Below are positions 23,356 to 35,900 of a stretch of 64,000 nucleotides of DNA, piece by piece; position 1 is the stretch's first letter, and each line of letters starts with the position of its first letter. Both the position numbers and the translations under genes were made by a program. The stretch is from Lineus longissimus (lineage: Eukaryota > Nemertea > Pilidiophora > Heteronemertea > Lineidae). The stretch spans positions 3,908,501-3,972,500 of the forward strand of contig NC_088311.1 of assembly GCF_910592395.1 (NCBI RefSeq), given 5' to 3'. The notes beneath the pieces were generated by a model that had not been told where the DNA came from, did no database searches, and saw nothing but the letters and a program-made list of their open reading frames with translations.

Positions 23356-25851
23356 ATGGCTGACCACGAAATAGGAAGTGAAACTCTTGTCAAAAATGTT
23401 AAAATAACTCGTGGTGAAAATGCAGAAGTAGACTTTGAAATAGACGCAACCGAAGATGATTTCATACACGATGAGTTGGGCAACAAAATACGATTCGGAG
23501 ACATTTATAAACGAAAGAAATCGATCATAATTTTTGTTCGGGTGAGCATATGCCATTATTATATTCGGCCCATTCACCATTGTTTAGTAGGCCTAGGTAG
23601 TGCAGTCATATAGGCCTACTTCACACACAACACCGACATAATGCCTAAAACCATACATGTCCCGGCATGCATTAAAATGCAATGCCTGTGTAGGCATACT
23701 ATCACCGGGACCCCCGCATATTTTTTGACTACCTATATTATATATTATATCAGGCAGAAGTTGGACCTACCTTCTAATCTATGGTCAAGATGTGGCAGAA
23801 GTTAGGACAACTCACAGACTGCCTGATCTGCAATTTGCACAATGTGACTGCATCCATCTCAAGTTTTGTTTCATCTTTTGCAGCATTTCTTATGTTTCTG
23901 TGCAAAGGACTATGTGGAAGGTAAGAAGAATTCCTGCGATTTGGATCGTTCCATCCAGGTATAGCACAGACCATGAGCTACTTGGAGTCTCATATGCAAA
24001 TAAAGACACCATTCTAAATTGCAAGGCTATTGAGTAATGGGGGAGTATTGTGTTTTCAACCATCTTCAGGTAAAGACAAGAAGTAGTAGAATTTAAATAG
24101 TAATGTAGGCCTAATGCGGATTTACCAACGAATGAAAACCAGTGGGGTCAAAGGCTTTCTAGAATCAAAAGTTGCCATTTCAAAAAATCGTGAAATAAAC
24201 TGGCTGCAAATATTTTGGGGTTTACAGTATATACATGTACATGTCATTGTCACAGAAAATGGAAATATTGTCTTCTGCACTTAGTGTTTGATTGGAAAGT
24301 CTTTTTTACTAATACTATATTCTGATTCTATATTTCAGACTTGAGACTTGTTTCTGAAGAATCATTACAAAAAGCAGATGTTCAGTTAGTTGTGATAGGA
24401 TGTGCTCCATGGGAGTCAATAAAGGTAGGCTTTGGAAATGAGTGGTGGCTCCATTTTCACAATGATAGATTTGAGACAGAGTGTGGTACGGTAGTGTTGT
24501 GGCTCACCTAGAGCCCGAGTAGCTAGGAATATATAAACCCAATTAGTGCCTGACTATAGTGGCATACAAAAACGTTTGTCCCACCTTGGACAAGGAATAC
24601 TCCCCAGAGAGTAAGATCTATAAACAGAGCATAGGCTAAGAGAAAGAATGTCACCTGGTCAAGCTTGAGTGAGCAGGTTTATTAGCTGCATCTCCTTGTT
24701 ACCCAGAATGCCTCTGCTAGGTCTGTTTTGGAGCTCTACCCGGTGATAATACGCAACAGTTGTTTTTAGCCCTTTGAGACAAACCTCTGTCAATAAAAGT
24801 AACTTGTTTCTTTCTTATTGACAGAGATTCAGATATGATACTGGATACAAATATGAACTCTATTGTGATCCTGAGAGAGTGATCTATAAAAAGCTTGGAT
24901 ATGCAGAACATAACACCATTGGTTATATCAAAGGTAGGCTATCAGATATAGACGTTAAGTACATTTATGTGTCCATCAATAACATAGCAGATGTGTCAAA
25001 ACATTTGTCCACAGCAGAGTGAATGTCTCAAAACTATTACATACAAAGAGTGTGGTCAGTTTTGGTACCTGGTGTGGGTACGAAGGTAGCACAACAACAA
25101 TCTATGATGCAAACTACCATATCAACATGTTTGATGTCTTCAGGTTTCAGAGAACATGTCCGCTGTGAGAGATGTTTTAGTGAGTTGACTCGACCACTGG
25201 CGCTACGTCTTGTTCGCTGCCTAAAACAGTCTCCCAGGTTCTATCACAAGATGTCCAATGAAAGACCTAACTCAGATAATTCAATGGTTGTTTTTGTGTT
25301 ATTTTCAGAAAGCAAGCATATTAAGTCGGGTTTGATGACAGGGATTCTCAAGAGCACATGGCGAGCAATGCAAGCGAGGGATTGGCAGGGGAACCCAAAA
25401 CAGCAGGGTGGATCTTTTGTTGTGAAAGCAGGTAAGGATGGGGAGATGACTTAGGTCAAATGTGAATGAATACGTTCTTCATGTCAAGAACAAGATCGTT
25501 TAGGCAAAACCCTTGAAATAATATTATCAAAATTCCTAAAACTTAAGGTACTTTTACAATGGTGCTGTGAATCAGACGTCACTCCAAAGCTCTCTTTCTC
25601 AGAGTATGAAATCCCACATATTCTGTTTATCCCCCCCGGCTTTTTCTTTACATGTGGTAAGCTTTGTCCCTGGTGTGTGTTCAATCATGTCTTTGATCTA
25701 ACTTTCCTTTCAATATATTTCAGGTGGGGAGATCATTTTCTCTCATATTGACAAGGCTGGTTCTGACCATGTGGCCATCAACACGTTACTCAAATCTGCC
25801 GGTGTTCAAGAAGTCAGTTTTCCAAAAGATGGGAGGGTGATACACCTTTAA
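23356..25851 (+). CDS. PRXL2C: Peroxiredoxin-like 2C (AAED1 family), complete, six exons
   Basis: A thioredoxin-fold protein of the AhpC/TSA-like PRXL2 group. Exons: 23356-23541, 23884-23920, 24339-24424, 24825-24933, 25309-25431, 25724-25851. Phases agree and give 669 nt, 222 aa, near the 226 aa of the human protein. Markers include RFGDIYKRKKSIIIFVR before the active-site loop, then HFLCFCAKDYVE, DVQLVVIG, YELYCDPER, HIKSGL...WRAM and QQGG. The active-site loop reads C-F-C (Cys66, Cys68), while the human protein as I recall it has CxxC there. The ATG chosen is the first true ATG of the frame. A poly(A) signal AATAAA lies at 26591-26596. It starts head to head with RGN. Substrate and partner are not known for this family. 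Confidence 0.92.
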
Positions 25852-26590
25852 AACTGCCATGGTGTTTTCGAATATATTCTGCCACATTTGCGTGATTCAG
25901 GACTTATAAAACTTGGACACAGTGCTAGAGATTGACACACCGGGAATACATGTTTCTTATATGATGGTGTGTGCTTCATGCATGATATGTGGGCACTCAA
26001 GAGGACTCTCCAAATTTGGTAATAATGTTGACTTTCATAAAGTGCTTTCCACTGACCTAGTATAACATCTGTATTGACTCACGCTTCCCGTTCTTGATCA
26101 ATCACATGTATGTGACAGGTGCCTTATAATAGAATGTATCTTCTCCTTTACTTTGGATGCACCCCTCTGAACCCCAATTTTCATTATTGATTTTAAAAGA
26201 AAGTTTTGTATCTCTTCTTTTTTCTTGTCACACTCCGAATTTTCGGTCGGAAATATGTGTGCTTCTTCTGTCTCTGTTTCTTAACCTTTTTTTGTGTTCT
26301 TTCATAGTTTTTATAGCATCATAATTTTATTGTCCGCACAAGTCACTATATTGTCTCATACCACCCGCTGGACAGCCTGTTTATATCATGCTAGTCATTA
26401 CATGCGCGTGTGTGTCTGATGATCTCCATATTTTACAGAAGTCTTTCAATGCTCTAACCCCACACGAGCACTAGGTTCATGAAAAGTAGTCATATCTGCT
26501 AGTCATCACGTGTACTGGTTTGTCTGCTGATCTCCATTATTGTGTTTTTTACATTTACACACAAGTATATACATGTAGGATATAATTTTC

Positions 26591-26596
26591 AATAAA
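26591..26596 (+). terminator. Poly(A) signal AATAAA, probably for PRXL2C
   Basis: Lies 740 bp after the stop codon, at the end of an AT-rich noncoding stretch and before the minisatellite. Confidence 0.5.
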
Positions 26597-26699
26597 ACAT
26601 ATAGATTCAAAACACTTCGGTACACTTTTTAAAATGTTTTCAGCATATTTCATTCCATATTTCGAATTTTCTGTTGTTGGTAGTTGTCTTGATCTGTTC

Positions 26700-27590
26700 A
26701 ATGTCACAACCAGGCACAGTGGAGTGGTACAGGCTTAGGAAGTGTCATGGTTGCAAGTCACAACCTGGGACTGTAGGAAGGGACCAATTCGCCATAGTCA
26801 CAGCCTGAGACAGTGGAGCAGTACAGACTTAGGGAGTGTGCTGGTTGCAAGTCACAACCTGGGACTGTAGGAAGTGACCAATTCGCCATAGTCACAGCCT
26901 GAGACAGTGGAGCAGTACAGACTTAGGAAGTGTCCTGGTTACCAGTCACAACCTGGGACTGCAGGAAGAGACCAATTTGCCATGGTCACAGCCTGAGACA
27001 GTGGAGCAGTACAGACTTAGGGAGTGTGCTGGTTGCAAGTCATAACCTGGGAGTGTAGGAAGTGACCAATTTGCCATGGTCACAGCCTGAGACAGTGGAG
27101 CAGAACAGGCTTAGGAAGCGTCCTGGTTGCAAGTCACAACCTGGAACTGCAGGAAGAGACCAATTCGCCATAGTCACAGCCTGAGACAGTGGAGCAGTAC
27201 AGACTTAGGGAGTGTGCTGGTTGCAATTTATAACCTGGGAGTGTAGGAAGTGACCAATTTGCCATAGTCACAGCCTGAGAAAGTGAAGCAAGTGTCCTGG
27301 TTACCAGTCAAAACCTGGGACAGCAGGAAGAGACCAATTTGCCATGGTCACAGCCTGAGACAGTAGAGCAGTACATGCTAAGAAGGTGTCCTTTTTGCAA
27401 GTCACAACCTGGGACTGTAGAAAGCGACCAATTTGCCAAAGTCACAGCCTGAGACAGTGGAACGGTACAGGCTTAGAAAGTGTCCTGGTTGCAAGTCACA
27501 ACCTGGAAGAGACCAATTTGCCAGAGTCACAGCCTGAGACAGTGGAGCTGTACAGGCTTAAAAAGTGACCTAGTTGCCAGTCTCATGGAC
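26700..27590. repeat. Minisatellite, about nine copies of a 94-bp unit
   Basis: The phrase CACAACCTGGGACTG recurs with a 94-bp period (26759, 26853, 26947, 27041 and on). It is joined to ACCAATT.GCCATAGTCACAG and TGAGACAGTGGAGCAGTACA. Later copies have small deletions. The period is not a multiple of three and no reading frame is kept. Confidence 0.9.
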
Positions 27591-27764
27591 CCTTCATGAA
27601 GCATATAGGCTTCGGAAGTGCCCTGCTTACCACAGTTGCAACATGAAACAGCATATCCCTTCTGCGAGAGAGCTGGGACAGTCACAAAAAGATCGAAGCC
27701 TTAGAAGCTCCGCAACGTTGCCACCATGTTGAAGGTGATAAGGGTGAGGGTGAGGGTGACTTGC

Positions 27765-28300
27765 CCACAAGGTGACAGTCACAATCAGACGGAATCAAGC
27801 CTGGCAGCTCCATTGTGTTGCGAATACGGTGAGAGACAGTCACAACCACATTTCGAATCAAGTCTAGCAGCACCATCGTATTGCCAGCACGATGAGAGGG
27901 GTCAGACAGCATAACCAGATTAAATCAAGCAGCTCAACTGTGTTGCGAATACGGTGAGAGACAGTCACAACCACATTTCGAATCGAATCTAGCAGCACCA
28001 TCATATTGCCAGCACGATGAGAGAGGTCAGACAGCATAACCAGATCAAATCAAGCAGCTCCACGGTGTTGCAAATACTCACTGCGAGAGAACAGTCACAA
28101 CCAGACCAAATCGAGTCTGACAGCAGAATCGTATTACCAACTCAGAGAGAGTGATAAGAAAGCCACGACCATAATAGAATAAAGATTGGCAGGTCCACCA
28201 TGATGCCAATACGATGAGAGACAGTCACAACCAGACTGAATCTATTCTAACAGCACCCCCGTGTTGCCAACGTGACGAGAGAGTTCAAACGGTCACGACC
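27765..28300. repeat. Second degenerate minisatellite, about 62-bp unit in paired (about 124-bp) order
   Basis: CAGTCACAACC.CATTTCGAATC units alternate with GCATAACCAGAT.AAATCAAGC units, each ending near GATGAGAG or GGTGAGAGA. The two variants alternate at least twice, giving a higher-order repeat. It adjoins the 94-bp array and shares only short phrases with it. Confidence 0.75.
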
Positions 28301-29947
28301 TCATCGAAGGGGAGGGGGTCTGAAAATCCCGGTTTGATCAATGCGTAGCCTATACATACATTACGGATGGCCCCTAGAGAATGTCGCCCTCTGCACATAA
28401 GCATTGTTTGTCTCTATGTACAGGCATGGAGGTATATCGAGTGGATGGGGGAGGGCAGCTCCTATAAGTCATGTTTAGCCCTGGTATCCCAGTGGATACA
28501 ATGGACAGGTCAGGTTACAGCAGAAGACACAGTAGTACAAGATGGAAATATTATTCAACAGAGGTTTATTTGGATCAATTATTAGGCTACGATTGGCAAC
28601 TTTGGTACAGTCTTGTAAAATACCTTGGAGAGCACATTATGAAGGCAGACATAAGAATATGCAAGTTAGAATTTCTTTCCCAAATATATGGAAATAACTA
28701 AACTTCTTTTTGGAGAATTTCCTCTCGAATTGTTTTTAAAACGAACATATTTTGAACAGGACCTAACCAATAGATCAGAAACAATTTTCATCAATACAAA
28801 ATTTGCAGTAAACCCATTTACAAACTAAAACGACAAACCTGCATCTGCTACCTCTGCCTCTTTTTAAACGATTTTACAAATACAAGTCTATAATTAGCAA
28901 CTAAGCAAATACATGAACACAGATAACCACAATATCACTGTTCCATGTTGTTTTCTGCTGATCATTCTCTTGATGACCCCTCTTTCATCTAAAGGCTAGT
29001 GTTGTGGCTTTAGCATTGCAAGGCATGGTGATGGTGAAAAGCAGTTAGGGCAAAACTAATTTTCAGCCTGAATTTACGCTTTTTATATCTCTGTATTCAA
29101 TCGCCGTAATGGTACATAATTGATACATGTAATTACAATGGTTTATGAAATGAAAATACTAGTCCTCATTGGGAAAGAACAAGCAATATCGAAAGTATAT
29201 CTATGTACCAAATGCTCCTAACTTATAACTTGTACATAATTTTCATGTCGGTATGATAAAATATATACAATATGCTATTAACAAATGAACCTCAAGATGG
29301 TTTACATGCCAAATCGGAACAAAGTCACCATACAAGTCTTTTCTAATGCCATGAATACATCAAGGAGACCCTTGGTACTGACAAAAGATGTCCTTAATTG
29401 AAAGGCGTTCTGATTACTGAGGTCAAATTCATTGGAAACCAATTTGAGACACAATGCATAAGAGAGGTGTCCGCTATGGAAAGTTCTACAGTACATTGTA
29501 CACAATATTGTTACCGATGTAATGAAATCTAAGTGTTTATGAAATAGAATTATTATATTAATGTACAAGAATTACAAAATGGTGTTGAAGAGGGCACTGG
29601 ATTACACTTATTAAAAAACAAACAAAATTGTCTACCTTAGCAAGGTATGATGTCTTGCAGATTTTCTCATGGAGCACATATCATGAGATAGAATAATTGA
29701 GAGCTTTATCAATGACCCACGCTACCAAGTATGAACCAACAGACACAGCCAAAAAATGGAGCGTTTCCCTTCATGAATCTCAAATAACAGGTAACATCTG
29801 CTCAAACATGTGGCAATGAACAAGTTTCCATTCAACGCAAGTGAATAAGACCACGAACTCCATGTAAAGGGTCACTTCGATAAACAATAAAACAATAGCT
29901 TTATCCACAAATCAATGAACTCCACTATGGTATTATAGTCCCAAGCA
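28301..29947. other. Intergenic and probable 3' UTR of the multi-Tudor gene
   Basis: No exon recognised. A minus-strand AATAAA (TTTATT at 28565-28570) could end the Tudor transcript, about 1.4 kb after its stop, but this is a guess. Confidence 0.4.
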
Positions 29948-32900
29948 TTATTCTGTGCTCACATCTGTAGGTTCAGTTGGCTCCACTTCTTCAGTGACCA
30001 ATTTGGACGATTTTACATGAACCTCTTCTCTGGATCCATTTACCTCCTCTCCCTCAGTCCCATTGACCTGTCCTTCTGGGCTTTCCTTCCAATTCTCCTG
30101 GCTATCACCTGCAGAGAATACAATAGAAATTGTTACCAATCTTACATCATACTACTAGAACATCTACATTATGAGAAAAGTTAACAGTTGTTGCACTGCC
30201 ACTGGGATAAAGCTTATCACAACGAACATCTAAGCTTCCAAGCAATTTGCCAAAGTACTTTATTACAAATAGTGTCAACACATGATAATGAGGAAACGGT
30301 GACCAGTGTGGACATTTCACGTACTGCTCTTCATGCTGAAATGGACTGTCTTATCACAAATGGGAAACATGCAAAGCAGCACAATCAGAAAACACATGAA
30401 CATGCAAAAGCAGGACAAAACAAGCAGCCAGGAAAACACTTCATGCAGGGATCTAGCTTCAATGAAATCTCTCAACAGAACTTAAACATAACACTTCATC
30501 TGCTCAAGCACCCATATCATCAACTGGCTTTTGGCATGGATGGAAACAATCGCACAGGCACTTAACCAGACAAAATAGAAGGACACAACGATAGGTTGAT
30601 GGGTCTACACTAAGGGGGAGGAAAAAACGAAAGACTGCATGCAAAATTGAGCAAGGGATTTTACCACTGATGACAATAGTAGGGTTTTCTCCAGGTAGGG
30701 TACCAAGGGAGCTATATCTTTCTGCCCCAACCTCTTGGAACGACATTTCTACAAAACAGCAGAATATAACACCATGTGAAGCAATAGAGGGACACTGACA
30801 CAAAGACCAGCTAGCAAGCATTAAGATTTCAAATGCATTCCTGTACAAATACAAAATACTATTCATTTCAACTAACCAGCAACATACAACAAGCATTTTC
30901 ATGCTGTAGAAACAAAATGTTGAAGCATTGAAACAGCCACACTGAAGGTGTACGAAGCACCACTTTTCAAGCATTGCACAGTATACATGCATGTACATTA
31001 TACATATGACGCCATTGACTCAGGTGGGCAACGATGTCTGACAGTATGTCACGATAATGTTGATATCATAAGTATTGAACATCGAGTCCTCTAGCCATCA
31101 AGAGTGAAAATGCACATGGACAATGCTAAGGACTGCCACAGTGCAAATTTTGCAGTATGCTTTGCTATCATCAAGATGGATAGCCTAGGTTTTACGTTCA
31201 GGTGGAAGTGAAAACAATAAGCTACGGGTAAAGGAAAGTGCTGCCAAAAAAACCTGAAGAAATATGCTACAAACCTTTTTCAGATCCCATATCTGCTTCG
31301 ACATTTCCCGCGGCTATTTCAAGTTCAGAGCCCGCTACCACATCAAGGCCGAATGCCTCCACCAATTCCAAGTTGACAGATTCAACGTCATCCTCACTAT
31401 TGTACAGGTAAACAGAGTAGTAACCATCATCTAGTTTTTCCACGAACCTACTTAAAAGGTTTTCCAAACACATTTCTGAAAATTAGAAAAACAGATTGAA
31501 TATCTTCATTCAGAAGAAGGTTCCTTCTGAAACATAATCACTGTATTCCAAACATTATGTTATCCGACTTAATGATGTGTGTAAACACAGATGATTTCTG
31601 AGATGGCGAACTAGAGCATCACAGCCAAGCTAAGTGGTTAAAACTGATGGTCTTCATGCAATAGACTCAATCCATGGACCATGATTCAAAGCAGTTGATG
31701 AACTGACAGAGGGATTGCGAGTTAAATTTCCAGCTGTAATTCTTTCTCTCCTTTTTGGATCACCACGTACCCATGAATGTTTCCTTGACATGTTTATTCA
31801 TACTGCTGTGAGTCTCCTTCACACCTCCGAGTCGACATCGCACTGCCTGACATGGCAACGACTGGAATTCATCAGGAATAGGTCGAATTTGATTCACTGT
31901 AGCTTTCATTCCTGTATCTATGAAAACAACCTGCAAGAAAATCAGAAAGGAAAATGAAGATTTGTCTAGTGCCAAGACAACTGTATACAAAAGAAAGACA
32001 AGTTATTTTTAATCCAGTCAACATACAGTGGCATTTGCCTCAATCATGACGAAGATTAGTTAGGAAATAAGCCTAGGTGATGAACCACTTTTGGCTTGAT
32101 TTAGATGATAGTACCCTGGACAAGCTGCCCAAATTCATATCAAGCCACTAGAAGGGCAGTTAGTAGTAACACCTATTGGCGACTTTGTGTAACTTAATCT
32201 GGCCCAGTAGTTCCTGCATATAGCCTCCCTTTGTCGAAGAGTGTCATACATGTAAAAAGCCAACAAACCTGATATTCTTCTTTATCCACGCTCATAATCC
32301 TTGCTCGATACCACTGGTCATCTACTCCATGGGCAAGGCAAGCATCACCGACACTTGGAGTAAACTCTGTAGCCTCTTCCATCTCACACCAACTAGCAAT
32401 CTCCTGCATCAGGTTGGATAGCAGCTCTGAGGATGACTTTGGTTGTAGGTAGAAGTCATGCGGCGACGTTCCGTGAGTGAAGACAACAGGCAATTTATCA
32501 TCAGCGATGATATGAAGAGAGGATAACTTCTCAGATGTATCCTCCTGACTTTCACTTTGAAGAACTTCTCTGGCATTGAATATAATGTTTTCAACAGTGT
32601 TTCTTGCAAATTCTTGCATTACTGAATCTGCTATTTCAGCATCATCATCTCCATCTTTTGCTGCAACAACTTGTCCAGCTTCTTCACTTTCTTCCTTTGT
32701 TTCTGCATTGCAGTCAAGCTCAGCATCGGCTTCGGACTCAACTCCTTCCCCAGTCTTGAGAGGTTTCCCAGGCTCCTGATGTCCACTGCCCTCACCGGCC
32801 TCCTTGGTCTCTGCGAGGTCAGCCATATCATCAGGTCCTCCGTTATTCTCTGGCTCGTCAGCAGCACCCTCCTTCTCCAAAACATCATCCAACTCCCGGA

Positions 32901-35900
32901 TTGCCTCAACCGCATCAGCATCAATCTCAGCCTCTTTGAAATCACCAGCTTCTTCAGCCACATTTCCTTGTACATCAATTCCCTCCGACGATTTCCCTAT
33001 AACATCATCATCAAGTTTTTGAAGCACTTCAGCTTCGTCATATTCAATCGTGTCGTCTGCCACTTCAGCTACCTCATTTCCTGTAGCGTCATCTACAACT
33101 TCAGCTTCCTGATTTTCACTAGAGCCCTCTTCAACTTCAGATAGAACTTCTACTTCTTCATTTCCAGTAGCATCGTCTGCTACTTCGGCTTCAGCATCTT
33201 GAAACTCATCCCTCTCATCAAGCCTCCGGGCATCATCTGTAGCACAAGCAGTGCTGTCTTCAGCAAGACTAAATGCTTCTTCGTCTTGAACCTCAGCATA
33301 TCCCTCATCAATCAATTTCTTCAGCACTGATTCCTCCCCTTCTTCTAGGATTCCAAGGACGACAAGGAGTGGACCTTGTCCACGGACATCAGTTATCTCT
33401 AACTTCAACTTCTTATCGTAAGTTAGCTCCTCAAAGCGTGTGCAAGCACTGACGTCCCAGTTTTCACCAATTGGTTTGACATCTTTCAAGGAGCATTTGA
33501 AAGCCTGTAACGGGAGATCTGTGTGTTCTTGCTGAAGTTTGTACAGTTTATCTCTCGAAACATCCTCCATGTTGCCATAATCAACAAGACATACATTGAC
33601 ATCTTCATCCCTTGCTTTGATGACCTTTGCCCGGTACCAAGCCTGGTCTTCTCCTTCTTGTGTACATGCAATACAAGGCAGGCATTCAACAAGTTCATCT
33701 TCAAGATGGGCATCTTTGTTGTCATGGCAATACTCATGGAATGTGTCCATCAGCAATGGAAGGTCTTCCGAGGAATCAGCTAACTGGCACCAAAAGTCAG
33801 TCGGGTTAGTGACAGATGTTACAAAGACATCAATTTTGGATCCGGGGTCAAGCTGTGGCATTTTATATTCAATGTAATGAACTTTTGGTTCAGCATCTTT
33901 CTCTATGGCTTGTTTCATCTCTTCGGAAGCATTCTCAAGTGGAATGGGCGCTGCAACATCTTCTGACTCCTGGGGAGTGGGAGCGTTGGGCTCCAACAGA
34001 CTAGTGTCTAAAAAATGACCAAGTGCTTCAGCTGTCCTTTCGGCCACTCCTTCCTCAACCATTTTGTCCATGACAGAAATACCCATATCATATAACTGAA
34101 CATAGCATGGACTATCACAGTCGGTTTCTTGTGAGAGGAACTCACAGATCAGCTTTTTCTCTAGGACTAGATTGGAGAAGATTTCTATGGCTTTAGCAGA
34201 CCAGGGGCCTTCTATCGACTTCATCCCGGCATGGAAGCATTCCATCGCATACATTGGCTGCTCCACCATACTTGACTCGATCGTCTTTATACAACTCAGA
34301 TCAGTTTCCTCGCTGCTGCCGTAATCAACAAAATAAACTTCCACTCGATTGCCTTCCAAAACTTTTTCTATCTGTCCTCGATACCAGCTACCATCTTCGG
34401 AGTACTTAACAACGCATGGCTGACCGACTGAAGGATGCTGTAGACGTCGATCACTTTCCGAGAGCTCTGCATAAGTTTCATCTATTTTTGCCATCAGAGC
34501 ATCCAAGGATGCCTGAGCATTGGAACACTGCAGCGAGAACTGGTTGGGTGAGGTAACAAATGATACGGTTACCTCATACTTATTTTCCAATTTTACCTCT
34601 GTTCTGGCATACTGCAATTCAACATCATCAGTAGATTGCAAACTTGGCTCTTCAGTAAGTTGTATCTTTTGCTCCCTTAACTCAGTGACAACCTTGGCCG
34701 GACTCTCTTCGATCAACTTCTCTACAATGTCTGCTTCGTCAACAATCAGGGACACTCCAAACTTCTTAAACCCTGCACCAAGACTAGAACTTGCAGTACT
34801 CAAACATCTCATACTAACATTCTTATCTGCAACAATTTCTGAAAATTTCTCTGTTGCCTCAGATGTCCAGGTCCATGAAGCTCCACTGAGGAAACATTCA
34901 ACTGCACAAGCAGGGAGTTCAAGATATTTATCATCAGCTGGTGAAATGTTCTCGTACAGGACCACCTCTTGATTCCCATAATCGACAAACAGGACACTAC
35001 AACTTGTTGCATCCATTGTTAAAACGGTTGCACGATACCAACAGTCATCTTCAGTAAACTTTGCTAGATATGCAGCACCAATGTGGATGTCATCGATAAC
35101 CATGCTCCCCTTCACGAGAGTTTCGTCAGCAAGGATGCTGTCTGTCAGCTCTGCAAGTTGACCTTCGTCACTTGTTTTCTGGCACCAGAACTGCCCTGGG
35201 GACTTTGTAACAGCAACGAAGAAGTCATCGGTGGAGCCTTCAGGATATGACTGATACTTGAAATACTTACAGCCCGCTGGTACAGTTGTACTTGATTCAT
35301 GCGTATCTGCAACCGGCTCAGGTTTTGGTTCTTGCCCTTCACCAGCAGTACTGAACAACTCAACAGCCGGATCGGACGCAGGGACTTCTGAGCCATCTTC
35401 TGCAAAGTACTTTGAAGTCAGGCATTCGGAATCTTCAGAGATCTTCACAATGTATGGCAAAACATCAGTGCAGAACTCGACATCGAGAAGTTTCTCAGCA
35501 GTTTGCTCTGTAAATGCATCAGAGTCCTCAGGCGTGAATGTAGCATTGTCGCCAATGGAACATCGGTATCCAAAAGGAGGCTGCGAGATAAAGTCTGCTG
35601 CTAAGACCTTGACGGCATCATGAGACACATCTTCACTGTTTCCGTAGTCGATGAACTGAACTGTAGCTATGTCATGACCGATGCCAGTGATCATTCCTCT
35701 ATACCAGTGGCCGTCTCCCGAATATAACGTGGTGCACGAAACACCCTCGGCAATAATCTCCAGGTGAGTGGCAGTATTCGAACCGTAATGGCTGTCCAGT
35801 TGTTCAGCTAGGCTATTCAAAGCATCCTCCTGACTCTGCAGCTGAATATAAAACTGGGTAAGACTATCAACATGAGACACGTAGCCCTTGTGAGTGCCTT

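Noticed and set aside
27386-27568. 60-codon open frame with repeated peptide
   Set aside because: It falls inside the 94-bp minisatellite, whose period is not a multiple of three; the frame is incidental.
26700-28300. CRISPR-like array
   Set aside because: The units are contiguous with no unique spacers, and the host is an animal; these are minisatellites.
32194-32268. C-terminal tail of the long Tudor frame before its stop
   Set aside because: The donor GTTTGT after GAATATCAG at 32269 joins in phase to the exon at 31930, which completes the last Tudor module.
32671-33144. 157-codon plus-strand open frame
   Set aside because: It is the mirror of the acidic linker of the Tudor protein and merely reflects its biased codons.
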